From: Agrostemma githago
Taxonomy: Eukaryota > Streptophyta > Magnoliopsida > Caryophyllales > Caryophyllaceae
Direction of reading: 5' to 3'
NCBI GenBank assembly: GCA_958450325.1
Contig: OY288242.1
Location: 67,636,062-67,700,061, forward strand
DNA: 64,000 bases
The position numbers and the translations under genes were made by a program. Each line of letters begins with the position of its first letter. Position 1 is the stretch's first letter. Under the pieces are notes generated by a model. The model ran no database searches. It was not told the origin of the DNA and was given only the letters and a program-made list of their open reading frames with translations. Positions 10,729 to 20,791 of this stretch are shown piece after piece.

Positions 10729-11112
10729 TTAACATTTATCGTCCCACAGTGTTCGTTCTCCTATCTTCAGTTTCTTGAAAATGGGTTCACATACCATGGT
10801 TAACTTTGAAATGAATCGGCTGATATATTGGACTTTTCCGAGAAACCCCCTTATCTCTTTTTCGATTTTGGGCGGCTGCATCTCGGTAATGGCCTTGATT
10901 TTAGCTGGGTCGACCTCGATGCCGCGTTGGCTAACGATATGACCCAGTAATTTGCCCGATGTTACCCCAAAACTGCACTTTTGAGGGTTTAGTCTCATGT
11001 TATACTTGCGTAGCCAGGTAAAGAATTTTCTTAGGGCCGCAATGTGCCCGCTTCGGTCTTTGGATTTGACGATCATGTCGTCCACATAAACCTCCACTTT
11101 CTTATGCATCAT
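10729..11112 (-). pseudogene. Reverse transcriptase, C-terminal half, Tat element
   Basis: The block contains YVDDMIVKSKDRSGHI (catalytic YVDD), then MRLNPQKCSFGVTSGKLLGH and IVSQRGIEVDPAKIKAI, the palm and thumb of a gypsy RT. It is separated from the N-terminal half (11140-12591) by stop codons near 11140 and from the RNase H by a break near 10700. Confidence 0.85.
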
Positions 11113-11139
11113 GTCATGTAGTAAGGTTGTGGCGGTTCA

Positions 11140-12591
11140 TTAGTAAGTGGCCCTGACATTGATGAGACCAAACGGCATAACAGTGTAGCAGTAAGTACCC
11201 CAAGGTGTAATGAAGGTGGTCTTACTCATGTCTTCTTCCGCCATTTTGATTTGATTGTACCCGGCATACCTGTCCATAAATGATAGAAGGGCATGGTCGG
11301 CCGTGTTGTCCGCCAGTATATCAATGTGTGGCAACGGAAAATCGTCTTTTGGGCTGGCCTTATTAAGGTCCCGAAAGTCTACACATACCCGCACCTTACC
11401 GTCCTTTTTAGGTACCGGCACGATGTTTGCAGCCCAGTCTGGATATTCAGACACTTGTATAAAGCCCGGTTTGAATTGCTTGTCGACTTCTTCCTTGACT
11501 TTTAGAGACCATTCGGGCCTCATTCTTCGGAGCTTTTGTTTTACCGGTTTACATCCATCTTTGATGGGTATACGGTGTTCAGCTATTTCCCAATCTATCC
11601 CCGGCATGTCCTTGTAGGACCATGCGAAGACATCCTTGAATTCTTGGAGGAGGTCCGTGAATTGTTTTCTCTCCTCAGAATCTAAAGATAAGCCCAACTT
11701 AAGCATCTGGGGCTCTAAAGTGGTTCCCATGTTAATGGATTTCGTTTCTTCAATTACCGGATCTCGGGATTCCCTTTGTTCGAGCTGCTCGATCAGATGT
11801 GGAGGTAAGGGTACCTGTTCGTCAGGTTTCTCAATGTCATTGTATATAAAATTTTTGTAAGTATTTTGAAAATAAGACAAGTCGTAAGCGGAACAATTTT
11901 TGTTATTATTAATAGTAAATTTGGAGAACAGCTCGAAGAGAGCGGCCATCTGATCGTTGGTCAGAGGCGGGATAGGGAGCGCTCTCGGGACAGGCCCCGA
12001 GACCCCAGTGGGAGTGACTAAAGGAGGAGGAGTTACAAACTCGACTCTAGCACCGGACCCTCTAGACTCGGACTCTGACTCTGACTCAGACTCAGACTCA
12101 GACTCGGTATCCGGCATGTCTCCCTCGCCGGTGGTCAGCTTGTAGACTCGTCCCTGGCTGTCGGTCCACTTGATGGTCTTCCTCCAGGCCCTTTTCCCGG
12201 TGTCTGCACCGACTTCGGAAATCAGCTTAGTTGGGTCGAACCTGTTGATGTGAAGGATCAAGTTGACCAGATCTTCTTTAGGAGCAGGGATGACTTTGTC
12301 TTCCTCGAACAGGAGCCCCAGCACGAGCTCGGTGTTGTCACCCTCCTTTGATTCAGTCTGGACGAGGGCGAATATGTCATCTGGGATGAAATTGCATTCC
12401 CGAACTGATTTGGTCTCGGGATATGTGGTGGTGGGTCGGTATAGCCCCACTTGAATAGCCCCGAAAACTGGTGTAACGAAGTAATTAGTTATTTTTGGGC
12501 TATAAGGGCCCAAGTAGGTACCCTTGATGATGTTGGTGGTTTTCTGAATACCGGCCCGGACCACGTTTCCCGGGGTTATTGCATACCCCAA
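11140..12591 (-). pseudogene. Protease-RT linker and reverse transcriptase N-terminal half, Tat element
   Basis: The 483-codon frame starts with linker sequence. It contains a repetitive acidic Ser/Asp/Glu stretch encoded by GA(C/T)TC(A/T)GAC-type repeats at 12060-12110. The RT blocks follow: EHRIPIKDGCKPVKQKLRRM, YPDWAANIVPVPKKDGKVR, VCVDFRDLNKASPKDDFPLP and FMDRYAGYNQI with a catalytic Asp, then MPFGLINVRATY and a stop. The frame stops inside RT, where family members continue into YVDD. The fragments at 12598-12944 belong to the same linker in shifted frames. Confidence 0.85.
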
Positions 12592-13044
12592 ACCAAATCA
12601 TGATTCGCTGTCGTTTAGGACCTTGATGATTTTCCCGGCTGGAAGATATGGTCTCGAGGTAGCCCCCGGTAAATAGCCCAAGTTTTGTAGCATCGTATCG
12701 ATGCCCCCGATAAATAGCCCCCTGAAGAGATATTCTTCTTCAAACATTTCCACGAAATCAAATCCTCGTGGGTCGGCCCGGCCCGTAGCGTTGCAGCTTG
12801 GCACGGTAATGGGGGTTGCCTCCAGTGTGATGACACCGTCTTAAAGAGGCATCTTGACCTTTCTATGGAGGATAGAGGACACGACCTTGACCGCATGGAT
12901 CTAAAGCCTCCCGAGAAGCAGGTTGAAGGAGGAGGTGACGTCAATCACTTGGAACTCCAGTTCGTTTTCAATTGGGCCCGTTATGATTGTTAGTTTAACG
13001 GCTCCAGCAACCGGTTTTGGGCTTCCATCAAAAGCCTGGATAGT

Positions 13045-13860
13045 CTATGCGGTTGGAAGATAGTCGGCCTCGGTGATGTCGAGGGCTTTGGCGGTCCTTA
13101 AAGGCAGGACATTCACAGCGGATCTATCATCGATTAGGGTCATTGGGAGGTATTTCCCTCGGCAAATGACCGTGATGTATAGGGCCAAGTTATGGGCGGC
13201 CCCGAATGGTGGAAGGTTAGACTCGGAGAAGGTGATAAGTGGGCCTTCTTCTTTGGACTTGCCCTTGAGATAGGGCATAATAGTGGCTACCATTTCAGTA
13301 GGGGTAACCTGTGAGTCGACTTTGATTTGATCGAGAGCCTTAGTCAGTGCTTCCCGATGTTCTTGTGAGCTAACCAGAAGTTGCCATATGGTTAGATCGG
13401 TTCGAACCCTCTTCAATTGCTTGACCAGGGCCGTGTCGTTGCTTGGTTCCTCAAGGGTAGATTCCGTCCTGGCAGGTTCAGCGACGGTTGTGGGGGTAGG
13501 ATGCCCGGTGGTGGCGAGGTGGTTGGTGGCTAAAGCTTTAGACTTAGCTTTTCGAACCTCTTTAATGGTGATGGGGACAGCTTCCCCTTTGGCTAGGTAG
13601 ACATCTTCTTCATCATCGAACCATATCCCGTTAATTTGTGGGACAAATGGGGAAATGAGGTGAGAACAGTCAATTATCTCTCCGGTGAATATAGCATGAG
13701 CACTGAACGGGTTTTCTTTGTTGCTTGGCTTGTCCCCGAGCAACGGTATTTTCCCACTCTCTATGAAGTCTTGGATCAGATGCTTCAATTTCCAACACTT
13801 TTCAGTGTCGTGACCATTACCTCGGTGATACTGGCAGTAGGCTTGGACATTGTAGCTTTT
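13045..13860 (-). pseudogene. Gag zinc finger and aspartic protease region, Tat element
   Basis: The - strand reads YCQYHRGNGHDTEKCWKLKH, the Tat-type gag zinc finger, at about 13775-13840. The protease part follows: NLALYITVICRGKYLPM and IDDRSAVNVLPLRTAKAL. The active site should be Asp-x-Gly-Ser/Ala, but Gly is Arg here (a G-to-A change), so the protease is probably dead. The frame closes soon after at 13045. Confidence 0.75.
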
Positions 13861-14003
13861 GGATCGCTTTTCTATCGGGACCTCTGGAATTGGGCCTATC
13901 GGTTGGATCTGGCCCTTCGAAGATAGCCTTTGTAAGGCGTATGTATAGGTAGTCCCTATATCAGTGAATACCCGAGTTGGAGTATTCTTTTTGGATGAGG
14001 TAT

Positions 14004-14348
14004 CTAGTAGATTAACCTCGTCGAAGATGCTGCGGGTTGCAGCTGCAGGTCTGGGCTCGTGATGGATGAACTAGCCCCTTGATATCCCTTGGTAGAGGCC
14101 TTAGTAAGGCTCTTTAACCTCAAGTCATCCTCGATCCTTGTCCCCATTTCGGTTAAAGTGGCAAAGTTGGGGATGACGGTGTACCGGAGATGGACCTGGT
14201 AGGAAGGGAGGAGGTTCTTGACAAAGGCCTCCACTAGTACTTTTTCGTTGGGCTTATCGACCAACTTCACACTCTCGGCCCTCCACCTTTGAAGGTATTT
14301 GGTGAAACCTTCTTTGGGCTCTTGGGCCATAACTTCCAGAGTACGCAT
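14004..14348 (-). pseudogene. Gag fragment of the Tat element
   Basis: The 114-codon frame has EGFTKYLQRWRAESVKL and VEAFVKNLLPSYQVHLRY, matching the retrotransposon gag domain consensus in spirit (the W-R-x-E pattern). Upstream coding is interrupted by stops near 14350. About 290 bp of leader separates it from the right LTR. Confidence 0.7.
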
Positions 14349-14619
14349 AGCCTATTCGAGAATCGGGACGGACTTCTAAGTCGAGTTAAGCTTAAACATG
14401 CCGCGAAACCCATACGAATCGACTATGAACACCTTTGACATATCCATGCATATGTTGGAGTATATCATGGTATAGTGGGACGTCGGTCACCAGTACCGGC
14501 CCGGGAAAGAATAGGGTTATGCATGAACCGTAAAACTAAAACGTGTGTTGTACTAGTCAAACGATTTCTATTCGAGTCTCACCCTGAGGATGCCGATGGT
14601 AAGTCACGCATCAGTTAAT

Positions 14620-14637
14620 CCCCAGCGGAGTCGCCAA
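14620..14637 (-). promoter_or_regulatory. Primer-binding site of the Tat element
   Basis: Read on the - strand, just after the right LTR end, the sequence is TGGCGACTCCGCTGGGGA. It is complementary to a tRNA 3' end with CCA. Ogre elements are known to use a tRNA-Arg site of this form (recalled). It shows that the right LTR is the 5' LTR. Confidence 0.7.
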
Positions 14638-15436
14638 ATTGTGGACATGACATAGGTCCACCCCGACGCGTCCACGCGCGGGTTTGGGGAGGCAAATGAA
14701 TCTCATGTGAGATGGATCGAATTGAAATTTAAATCGAAGTGGAGTCGTCACCAAACTTTGTGGGAGTTCGGGCCCATTCGAACCCACTCTATGTCTTAGT
14801 GGGCCGTGCACGAAGTACGGCCCATTTGGATTTCAAAGTTTATTGGGTTCGTCCCTTTGCATTTTGACACCGATACCGACATTATCGGATACCGTGTATT
14901 GAATGACTCTCGTGCGCCAATGGGTTCGGATATCCGAAAACCATGGTTCTGAGTAAGGGGTGAGGGTACGTGTTGGGAAGTTCAAAAAGAACACTCAACC
15001 CCGTCCGCACATTAGCGGCCTCTACTAAGATATCGTTTGATGTTTTAATACGCGCATTAGTAATTCGATGAGATGATATGCAAACATTGTTTTGACTAAA
15101 CATGCGAAAATTAGAATAAGTTGCTATGTCGATTTAATGCATCCAAAATTAACATCAAAGTTTTATTTAGCATGCGAGATTCATTTTAGTACAATAAAAC
15201 GAATAACGAAAATAAACTACCAAAATCAGAACAAACGTGTTAGTAACGATAAATAACGATAATAACGGTTTGCAAATAATAAAAAATGCTATAGGATGAC
15301 GCGACGAGATATGATGCATGAGTTTTGGAAAGATGAATCATGTGATGGACTTGACACGTGTTAACCGAAGTCATTAAAAATATTTTATCGAGGCTCGAAA
15401 GATGCTATGGACCTCACAGATTTGTCGTGATAAAGG

Positions 15437-15658
15437 CCACTCGTCCGAGTCATTGAGGGACTCGACCGAGTGGACCTCGGAAAAGGATTCTGCCCAAAAT
15501 TTGAGGTGTTACTCGACCGAGTCATTAAGAGACTCAACCGAGTAGGTCGCCACTCGATCAAGTCATTGACAGACTCGACCGAGTGGTCCTCAAAGAGTCA
15601 TTCTGCCTCGGTTTTGGGGTGCCACTCGATCGAGTGGGCTAGGCACTCGATCGAGTGC
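15437..15658. repeat. Palindrome cluster (right LTR, downstream cluster)
   Basis: About eight ACTCGAYCGAGT-type units occur here. The right-hand end has two perfect ACTCGATCGAGT units separated by GGGCTAGGC, where the left LTR has only one. Confidence 0.75.
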
Positions 15659-16892
15659 CTCCTGTACGAACAAGAGTTCGATTTGCGATTTGTTATAGAT
15701 TTCGAAATGGCTTTTTTGATTTTGGTAAATTGTTATCTTGTCAAATCGGGCAGAAATATTGTATGATTTGTGCTCGATTCGGATTTTGATACTCGTCGTA
15801 TCCGATATTTGATTATGGAATCAGTATCGAATATTTAGGTCAGAATCTAGGAAAAAGGTTATAAGTCCTTTAAATTAAACTAAAACGAAATAAATTATCT
15901 CCGCGTTTATAGTGTCACAATTAATTCTTTAGAATTGTGTGACAACTATTTTAGCATCAACGAACTCGTGTTAGTTAAATTTATTGACTAGTTCGATTAG
16001 ATACGATATCCGACTATTGAATTGGTATCGAATCCAAAGAACGACGCTTTAAACTTTATTGAAAAGAAAAAAAATGATTCCCTCCGCATCTCGACATCGT
16101 AATAAATCCTTGCGGTATTTTGTGATGTCAGATCCGCATCAACGGGTCTCGGTTCATAAAAAAGGGGAATCGGGTGCGTTTAAAGGGGAATATTGCGATC
16201 CCATCATGCCTTTGAGTGTTTAGCGCGGGGCTCCACCACTGTTACAACTCGTGAAAGGGTTAGAAGAGTCTTATGCTAATATCTCCTTTAACCGTGCTCA
16301 ATTCGAAATAGTTTCGGAAATTTGATGAATATGTTGTTAATAATGATGACGATGATGCGAATGAAACGTGACTAAGGACGCGATAAGAATAAAAAACGCT
16401 ATTGTTGATGTTGACTCGCTTCAACAATCAAATACTCGGGGTGTCGGGATAAGCGACCGGCCACATCAGGTGAAACACCCTTGTATTCGGATTTCCTTAT
16501 TCCGTCATCCTTTGTATTCGACACAAATTAGCGAGTATTTTAATGTTTTAATACTAGTAATATTATCGATATTAGATACGAGAAGAAAAATAAAAAAAAC
16601 GAAGAAGACGAGAGATAGAGAGGAGGACGACGGGAAGACGAGGAAGAAGAAAGAGAGAAAAAAACGGGATTATTGCACCGTCATCCTATATGTTTCTTAT
16701 GCTCGGACGGAACTCGTTTAATAGTGGCTCGGGCACGGGAGTATCGAGGTGAATGTAGATGGAGTTATGGTGGTTTAGGTTTCAAGGTTTTCCTAGATGC
16801 TAGGGTTTAGGTTGAAGAAGTAGTAATTATGGTTCTTGGATGTGTAGATTAGGGTTGTGAAAAAGTATGTGTAAGTTGCATGCAATGGGGTG

Positions 16893-16902
16893 TTTACATA
16901 GG
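16893..16902 (-). promoter_or_regulatory. Mutated TATA position in the 5' LTR
   Basis: The - strand reads CCTATGTAAACACC where the other LTR has CCTATATAAACACT. One A-to-G change breaks the TATA core in the LTR that should drive transcription of this copy. Confidence 0.5.
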
Positions 16903-16928
16903 AATGATCCCCCTCCACGACCTCGGGC

Positions 16929-17032
16929 TACTCGACCGAGTGCCCTGATGACTCGATCGAGTGGCCCAAAGCAGGCGTAAAACGGGCCTGTTGAAGGCCC
17001 ACTCGATCGAGTGGGCTGGCACTCGATCGAGC
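16929..17032. repeat. Promoter-proximal palindrome cluster (right LTR)
   Basis: Four palindromic units, ACTCGACCGAGT and ACTCGATCGAGT with variants, lie 30-140 bp upstream of the TATA position on the - strand. Confidence 0.7.
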
Positions 17033-17615
17033 GGGTCAGCTGGAGCGAAGGGGTCCAGATTTTTGGACCTCGGGTTGGATATTTTTGTAGATCTTGTATT
17101 TGGGTTGGACTTTTGATATTTTCGTGGCTATTTTGTGTCTCGGAAACGAATTTGACCGGGGTTTGACCCAGTCGCTAAAAGACGGTTTTATTTCCGGTGT
17201 CGATTTTGACTCAAATTAGTCTTATTTGATTGGAAACGACCCGCTGGGCCTGAATTTGAGGTTGGTTTTGTGAGATTTGTACTCCGTTAAAAGCCCAAGC
17301 CAGAAACTAACGGTTTCGAGCCCATATCCGAGCGCGTAGAAGCACGTTTGCGTCCGATCATCATCGGGTGTTTTTTTGGGAACCGCTATAGACACCTAGC
17401 AGCCAAATGTGGGTGTCTACAATATTACTTTAACATTTTATAGATTATCGATTTTATTAAAACTCGATAATAAAACTGTCTTTTTCGATTATTGTAATAA
17501 ATCAAAACCGACTTCCTATATAGTTAATATATGGAATTACGCAAAATGATGAGTTCTCCTTTGCAATTAATTCTCGAAATATTTTCACATTTACATTTTA
17601 TAGAGTATCGGCTTA

Positions 17616-17893
17616 GGGTTCGTTTGGTTCAATGCGGGAATATTGACTTACCGGGAACTATGAATTACCGGGAAATTACATTTTGGGTGAATTAGTAAAA
17701 TGTGTTTGGTTTGTATGCTGGTACTCAATTCATGCTGGAAGTTTAACTTACCAAGGGGGGTCTTGGTAAGCAACTTCCCACATGATGGAGGAAGTAACTT
17801 CATGTGGTAAGGTCCACTTCCCATGATTTGGACAACCAAACAATATGCTATTTTTCAATTTCCCATGAATTCCAATGGCAACCAAACGAACCC
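17616..17893. mobile_element. Tourist-like (PIF/Harbinger) MITE
   Basis: The 278-bp element has terminal inverted repeats GGGTTCGTTTGGTT and AACCAAACGAACCC, flanked by TTA on both sides (17613-17615 and 17894-17896). The TTA target and GGG...GTTTGG ends are typical of Tourist-like MITEs. The opposite foldback arm near 18890 has the same sequence with a single TTA and no insert, an internal empty site. Confidence 0.9.
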
Positions 17894-17896
17894 TTA

Positions 17897-19147
17897 TTAG
17901 AACTCGATAATAAAACCGTTTTTTTTATTATTGTTATGCCTTCAATTTTAAATAGTTAATTAGATTAATTAACGACTTAATACAATTTAATAAACGTAAT
18001 TAACAAATACGAGTAATACGCAAATTAAATCCTAATTAATCTACGACAAGTCAACAATCAAGATTTATTATACAAATTGATGCAAATTAAAAGAAAAAAA
18101 TCCGGAAATGGGTCGGGTCGAGTGGGTTTTTCAATCCACCCAAGGCTATTAAGAAAAATCGAACCTCTGACCTATTGACTAGGAGGAAAATGACTAAATC
18201 ACTACACCAACATCAACAAACTGATATTTCAAATGGTTGAAAACTACTTATATCGAAAGGCAAATTAAAAGAGAAAAAAAACTGGGGAAAAAGAGCTTGG
18301 TCGAAAAAAATCGTCGACCAGCTGATGGGGCGGTCGGCCGATTTTTTCGACCAGCTGATCGGCCAGTCGAAAAAATCGGTCGACCGCCCCATCCGCGGGT
18401 CGACGATTTTTTTCAACCAAGCAATTTTTCCCCGGTTTTTTTTTGCTTTTCGATACAAGGAGTTTTCAACCATTTGAAATATCAGTTTGTTAATGTTGGT
18501 GTAGTGGTTTAGTCATTTGCCTCCTAGTTAATAGGTTAGGGTTCGATAAATTTTGTAAATTTTCAGACAAATGTTTCGAACCAATGTAACCAATTTCACC
18601 ACCTTATACTTCATGTTTCATACCATTGAAAATAATACGACCCTTGGGTGGGTTGAAAAACTCACTCGACCCGACCCATTTCCGGATTTTTTTCTTTTAA
18701 TTTGCATCGATTTGTATAATAAATCTTGATTGTCGACTTGTCGTAGATTAATTAGGATTTAATTTGCGTATTACTCGTATTTGTTAATTACGTTTATTAA
18801 ATTGTATTAAGTCGTTAATTAATCTAATTAACTGTTTAAAATCGGAGGCGTAACAATAATCGAAAAAATGGTTTTATTATCGAGTTCTAATAAATCGATA
18901 CTCTATAAAATGTAAATGTGATAATATTTCGAGAATTAGTTGCAAAGGAGAACTCGTCATTTTGCGTAATTCCATATATTACCTATATAGGAAGTCGGTT
19001 TTGGTTTATTACGATAATCGAAAAAGACGGTTTTATTATCGAGTTTTACAATAATCGAAAATGTAAAAGTAATATTATTTCGAGAATAAATAGCAAGGAC
19101 AAAGTCGTCATTTCACGTAATTAACGCCGACGGTAAAAAGTAGTTGC
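17897..19147. other. Core and right arm of the foldback element
   Basis: This is the centre and right arm of the inverted repeat. At the centre, 18296-18420 is rich in TCGAC and GGTCGG motifs in inverted order. Both arms carry a tRNA-like stretch (right arm 18496-18550: GTGTAGTGGTTTAGTC, then GGGTTCGAT), which could be an old SINE head copied in both arms. No protein-coding gene is recognised. Confidence 0.6.
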
Positions 19148-19201
19148 GCATTTAGGGCATCCATTGCATAGGGAAAGAAAGGAAACTTAAAAAATGATAA
19201 A

Positions 19202-19338
19202 CTGGGCGCATGTTAATAGCTTAATTAAAGCAAGTTTAAATAGAATATTGTTTAAGGAAAATATAACTTGGTATTACCATTTCTCATGATATTATCCTAC
19301 TTAAATTTTTTTTAATTAAGTTATTAACGTGTGCCCAG
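19202..19338. mobile_element. Small MITE-like inverted repeat
   Basis: CTGGGCGCATGTTAATAGC at the left pairs with the reverse complement of the right end, CTGGGCACACGTTAATAAC. The terminal repeat is about 28 bp in a total of 137 bp. I find no clear target duplication, so the family is unassigned. The surrounding 19148-19460 is AT-rich with no gene. Confidence 0.5.
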
Positions 19339-19684
19339 TAGGCATACGTTAGAAAAACCGATTAAACATTTAGTTTAGGACTTGTTCAAATGCACGACAA
19401 CTTATATAAGAATAATGTGTTAGCAATGTAGATGAATTTATGATATATATCCTAATTCTATATAGAGGCAGAATCTGGTACATTTGTCATATTTAGTACA
19501 ATTTATCTTTTAATTGAGGCCATTAGATCTCACATGATTAAGAGCTGAGATTAAAACTTTCTAAATCCCCAAAACATTCTCAGATTTTTATAATTATTTC
19601 GATGTACAAACAAGATTATTTTAATGAAGAATCATAGTTATTTTATAGTTAACTCAATTGTTTACTGAGAATAATGTTATCAGG

Positions 19685-20050
19685 TTATTTCAATGTAGAT
19701 ATGTAATGATTTCAATGTAGAAAGTCAGTTATTGTATTGAATAACTTGTGTTATTGTATTGAGATGAAACTCAAATATAATAAATTTTAGAATATTGTTA
19801 TTTGATGTTACGTAGTTATTTCAATGTAGAAACTCAGTTATTATAACTCGTAGTATTGTATTGATATGAAATTCAAATATAATTAATTTTATAATAATGT
19901 TATCTGATTTTACGTAGTTATTCTAAAGTACAAACTCAGTTATTGTAATGAATAACTCATGTTATATATTTGGCTGACACTCAAATATAATCAGTTTTAA
20001 AATAATATTATCTGATTTACATAGTTATTAGTCCAATGTAGAAACTCAGT
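19685..20050. repeat. Subterminal tandem repeats of the left arm
   Basis: There are about 3.5 copies of a unit of 100-110 bp with TTATTTCAATGTAGAAACTC, TATTGTATTGA, ACTCAAATATAAT and GATTTACGTAG. Units start near 19685, 19816, 19917 and 20025. The last is cut by the insertion at 20051. Confidence 0.65.
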
Positions 20051-20702
20051 TGATTGGGGTGGGCCGCATGTCAATTAGCCGCCTGCTAGGCAGGCCCCAA
20101 GACCAGCCCCTAGCAAGAAATTAGAACAAGCATAAAGCGCCAAGGTTGGCCGTCAGCTGCTGAGAGCACAGGCCAACCCAGCCTGTCGGAACTTGGCAGC
20201 TCCCTGCCCGAAGACTGTCTGCCCTGGGAGGATCCCTGGCCGACAGGGCCAGGACCCCCAGGGGCCCTCTCGTCATTTTGCCTAAGGTAATTAGGAATGG
20301 ATGGATGAGAAGCCGCCACTTGTCACTTCTCTATCCAACCATTCCTCCTCCCCTTCTCTCTCTTGTGGGAAGGTATAAATACCTCCCCATTTCCCACATG
20401 AGAGGGGTTGGATTTTCTCTCTCTAAACTCTTACTCCTAAAAACGCCACCTAGTTCCTCACGAGCTAGGTTCGTAAAGGCAATTTCACGGACTGACTTAG
20501 GCATCGGAGAGGGTTTCCTCGGACAACCTCCGAGGCCCTGTGCGTTCTTTGTGCAGGGAGCAGGCCATTTCCGCCGGGGAAGTCCGATCCAGGGAGTGAG
20601 AGGAAGGGGAGACCAAGGGAATCAAACGATCAATTGTTCACCGTTAATTCAATTATACTGCCCGGATCCTAGGCCGGGTGAATTGTTTCCGTGACCGGAA
20701 CA
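20051..20702 (+). repeat. 5' LTR of the young Tat element
   Basis: TGATTGGGGTGGGCCG...GTGACCGGAACA, 652 bp, with TG...CA ends. A TATA box lies at 20374-20381. The - strand frame at 20110-20319 and the + strand frame at 20278-20694 are repeated in both LTRs and are not genes. Confidence 0.95.
20374..20381 (+). promoter_or_regulatory. TATA box of the 5' LTR
   Basis: TATAAATA in AAGGTATAAATACCTCC is preceded by a CT-rich stretch (TCCTCCCCTTCTCTCTC). It would place U3/R near 20405. The copy in the 3' LTR is at 31688-31695. Confidence 0.7.
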
Positions 20703-20703
20703 A

Positions 20704-20722
20704 TTTGGCGCCGTCTGTGGGG
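20704..20722 (+). promoter_or_regulatory. Primer-binding site of the young Tat element
   Basis: TTTGGCGCCGTCTGTGGGG starts right after the LTR. TGGCGCC is a common tRNA-type PBS start in plant gypsy elements. I do not assign the tRNA. Confidence 0.65.
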
Positions 20723-20791
20723 AACTTACGGTTGTGCTCACGAGTTACCCACTAAAATCAACCACTCATAATCACAAAATTAAACACAATC

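Larger units (their letters stand above)
2765..17421 (-). mobile_element. Ty3/gypsy LTR retrotransposon, Tat lineage, Ogre-like, degenerate
   Basis: The element is bounded by long LTRs (2765-5513 and 14640-17421) with TG...CA ends. ATATT flanks it at 2760-2764 and 17422-17426. On the - strand, next to the right LTR, TGGCGACTCCGCTGGGGA at 14620-14637 (read on the - strand) forms a tRNA-type primer site of the kind known from Ogre elements (tRNA-Arg; recalled family knowledge). Coding remnants read right to left: gag, zinc finger, protease, RT, RNase H, a second RNase H with FDGA, and integrase. The second RNase H is diagnostic of the Tat lineage. Every coding block is broken by stops or frameshifts. 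The region just inside the left LTR is not the element's own 3' end but a copy of outside DNA (see 5514-5719). Confidence 0.88.
14640..17421 (-). repeat. Right LTR (5' LTR of the - strand Tat element)
   Basis: This LTR is 2782 bp and homologous to 2765-5513. It is followed directly by the duplication ATATT at 17422-17426. It keeps the full set of palindromes. Palindrome clusters lie at 15437-15658 and 16929-17032. Confidence 0.9.
2690..19147. mobile_element. Foldback (long inverted repeat) DNA transposon, probably Mutator-like, host of nested insertions
   Basis: Without its insertions the element is close to one large palindrome. The left arm (2690-2764 plus 17427 to about 18340) is the reverse complement of the right arm (about 18345-19147). 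The ends read GACTACTCTTTACCG on the left and CGGTAAAAAGTAGTTGC on the right. They are flanked by GCAATTAGGG (2680-2689) and GCATTTAGGG (19148-19157), a 10-bp duplication with one mismatch. Long terminal inverted repeats with a 9-10 bp TSD suggest Mutator-like elements; that assignment is inference. The arms meet around 18340-18360 with almost no spacer, so a transcript could fold into a hairpin of roughly 0.7-0.8 kb. The right arm has about 100 bp near 18545-18640 that the left arm lacks. No transposase is visible. Confidence 0.75.

Noticed and set aside
18213..18512. Two complementary frames of 86 and 91 codons at the foldback centre
   Set aside because: They exist on both strands because the DNA is palindromic. 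Composition is low-complexity.
20110..20694. Open frames in the LTR (69 and 138 codons), repeated at 31424-32008
   Set aside because: They are copies of the LTR itself, overlap the promoter and show no known domain.
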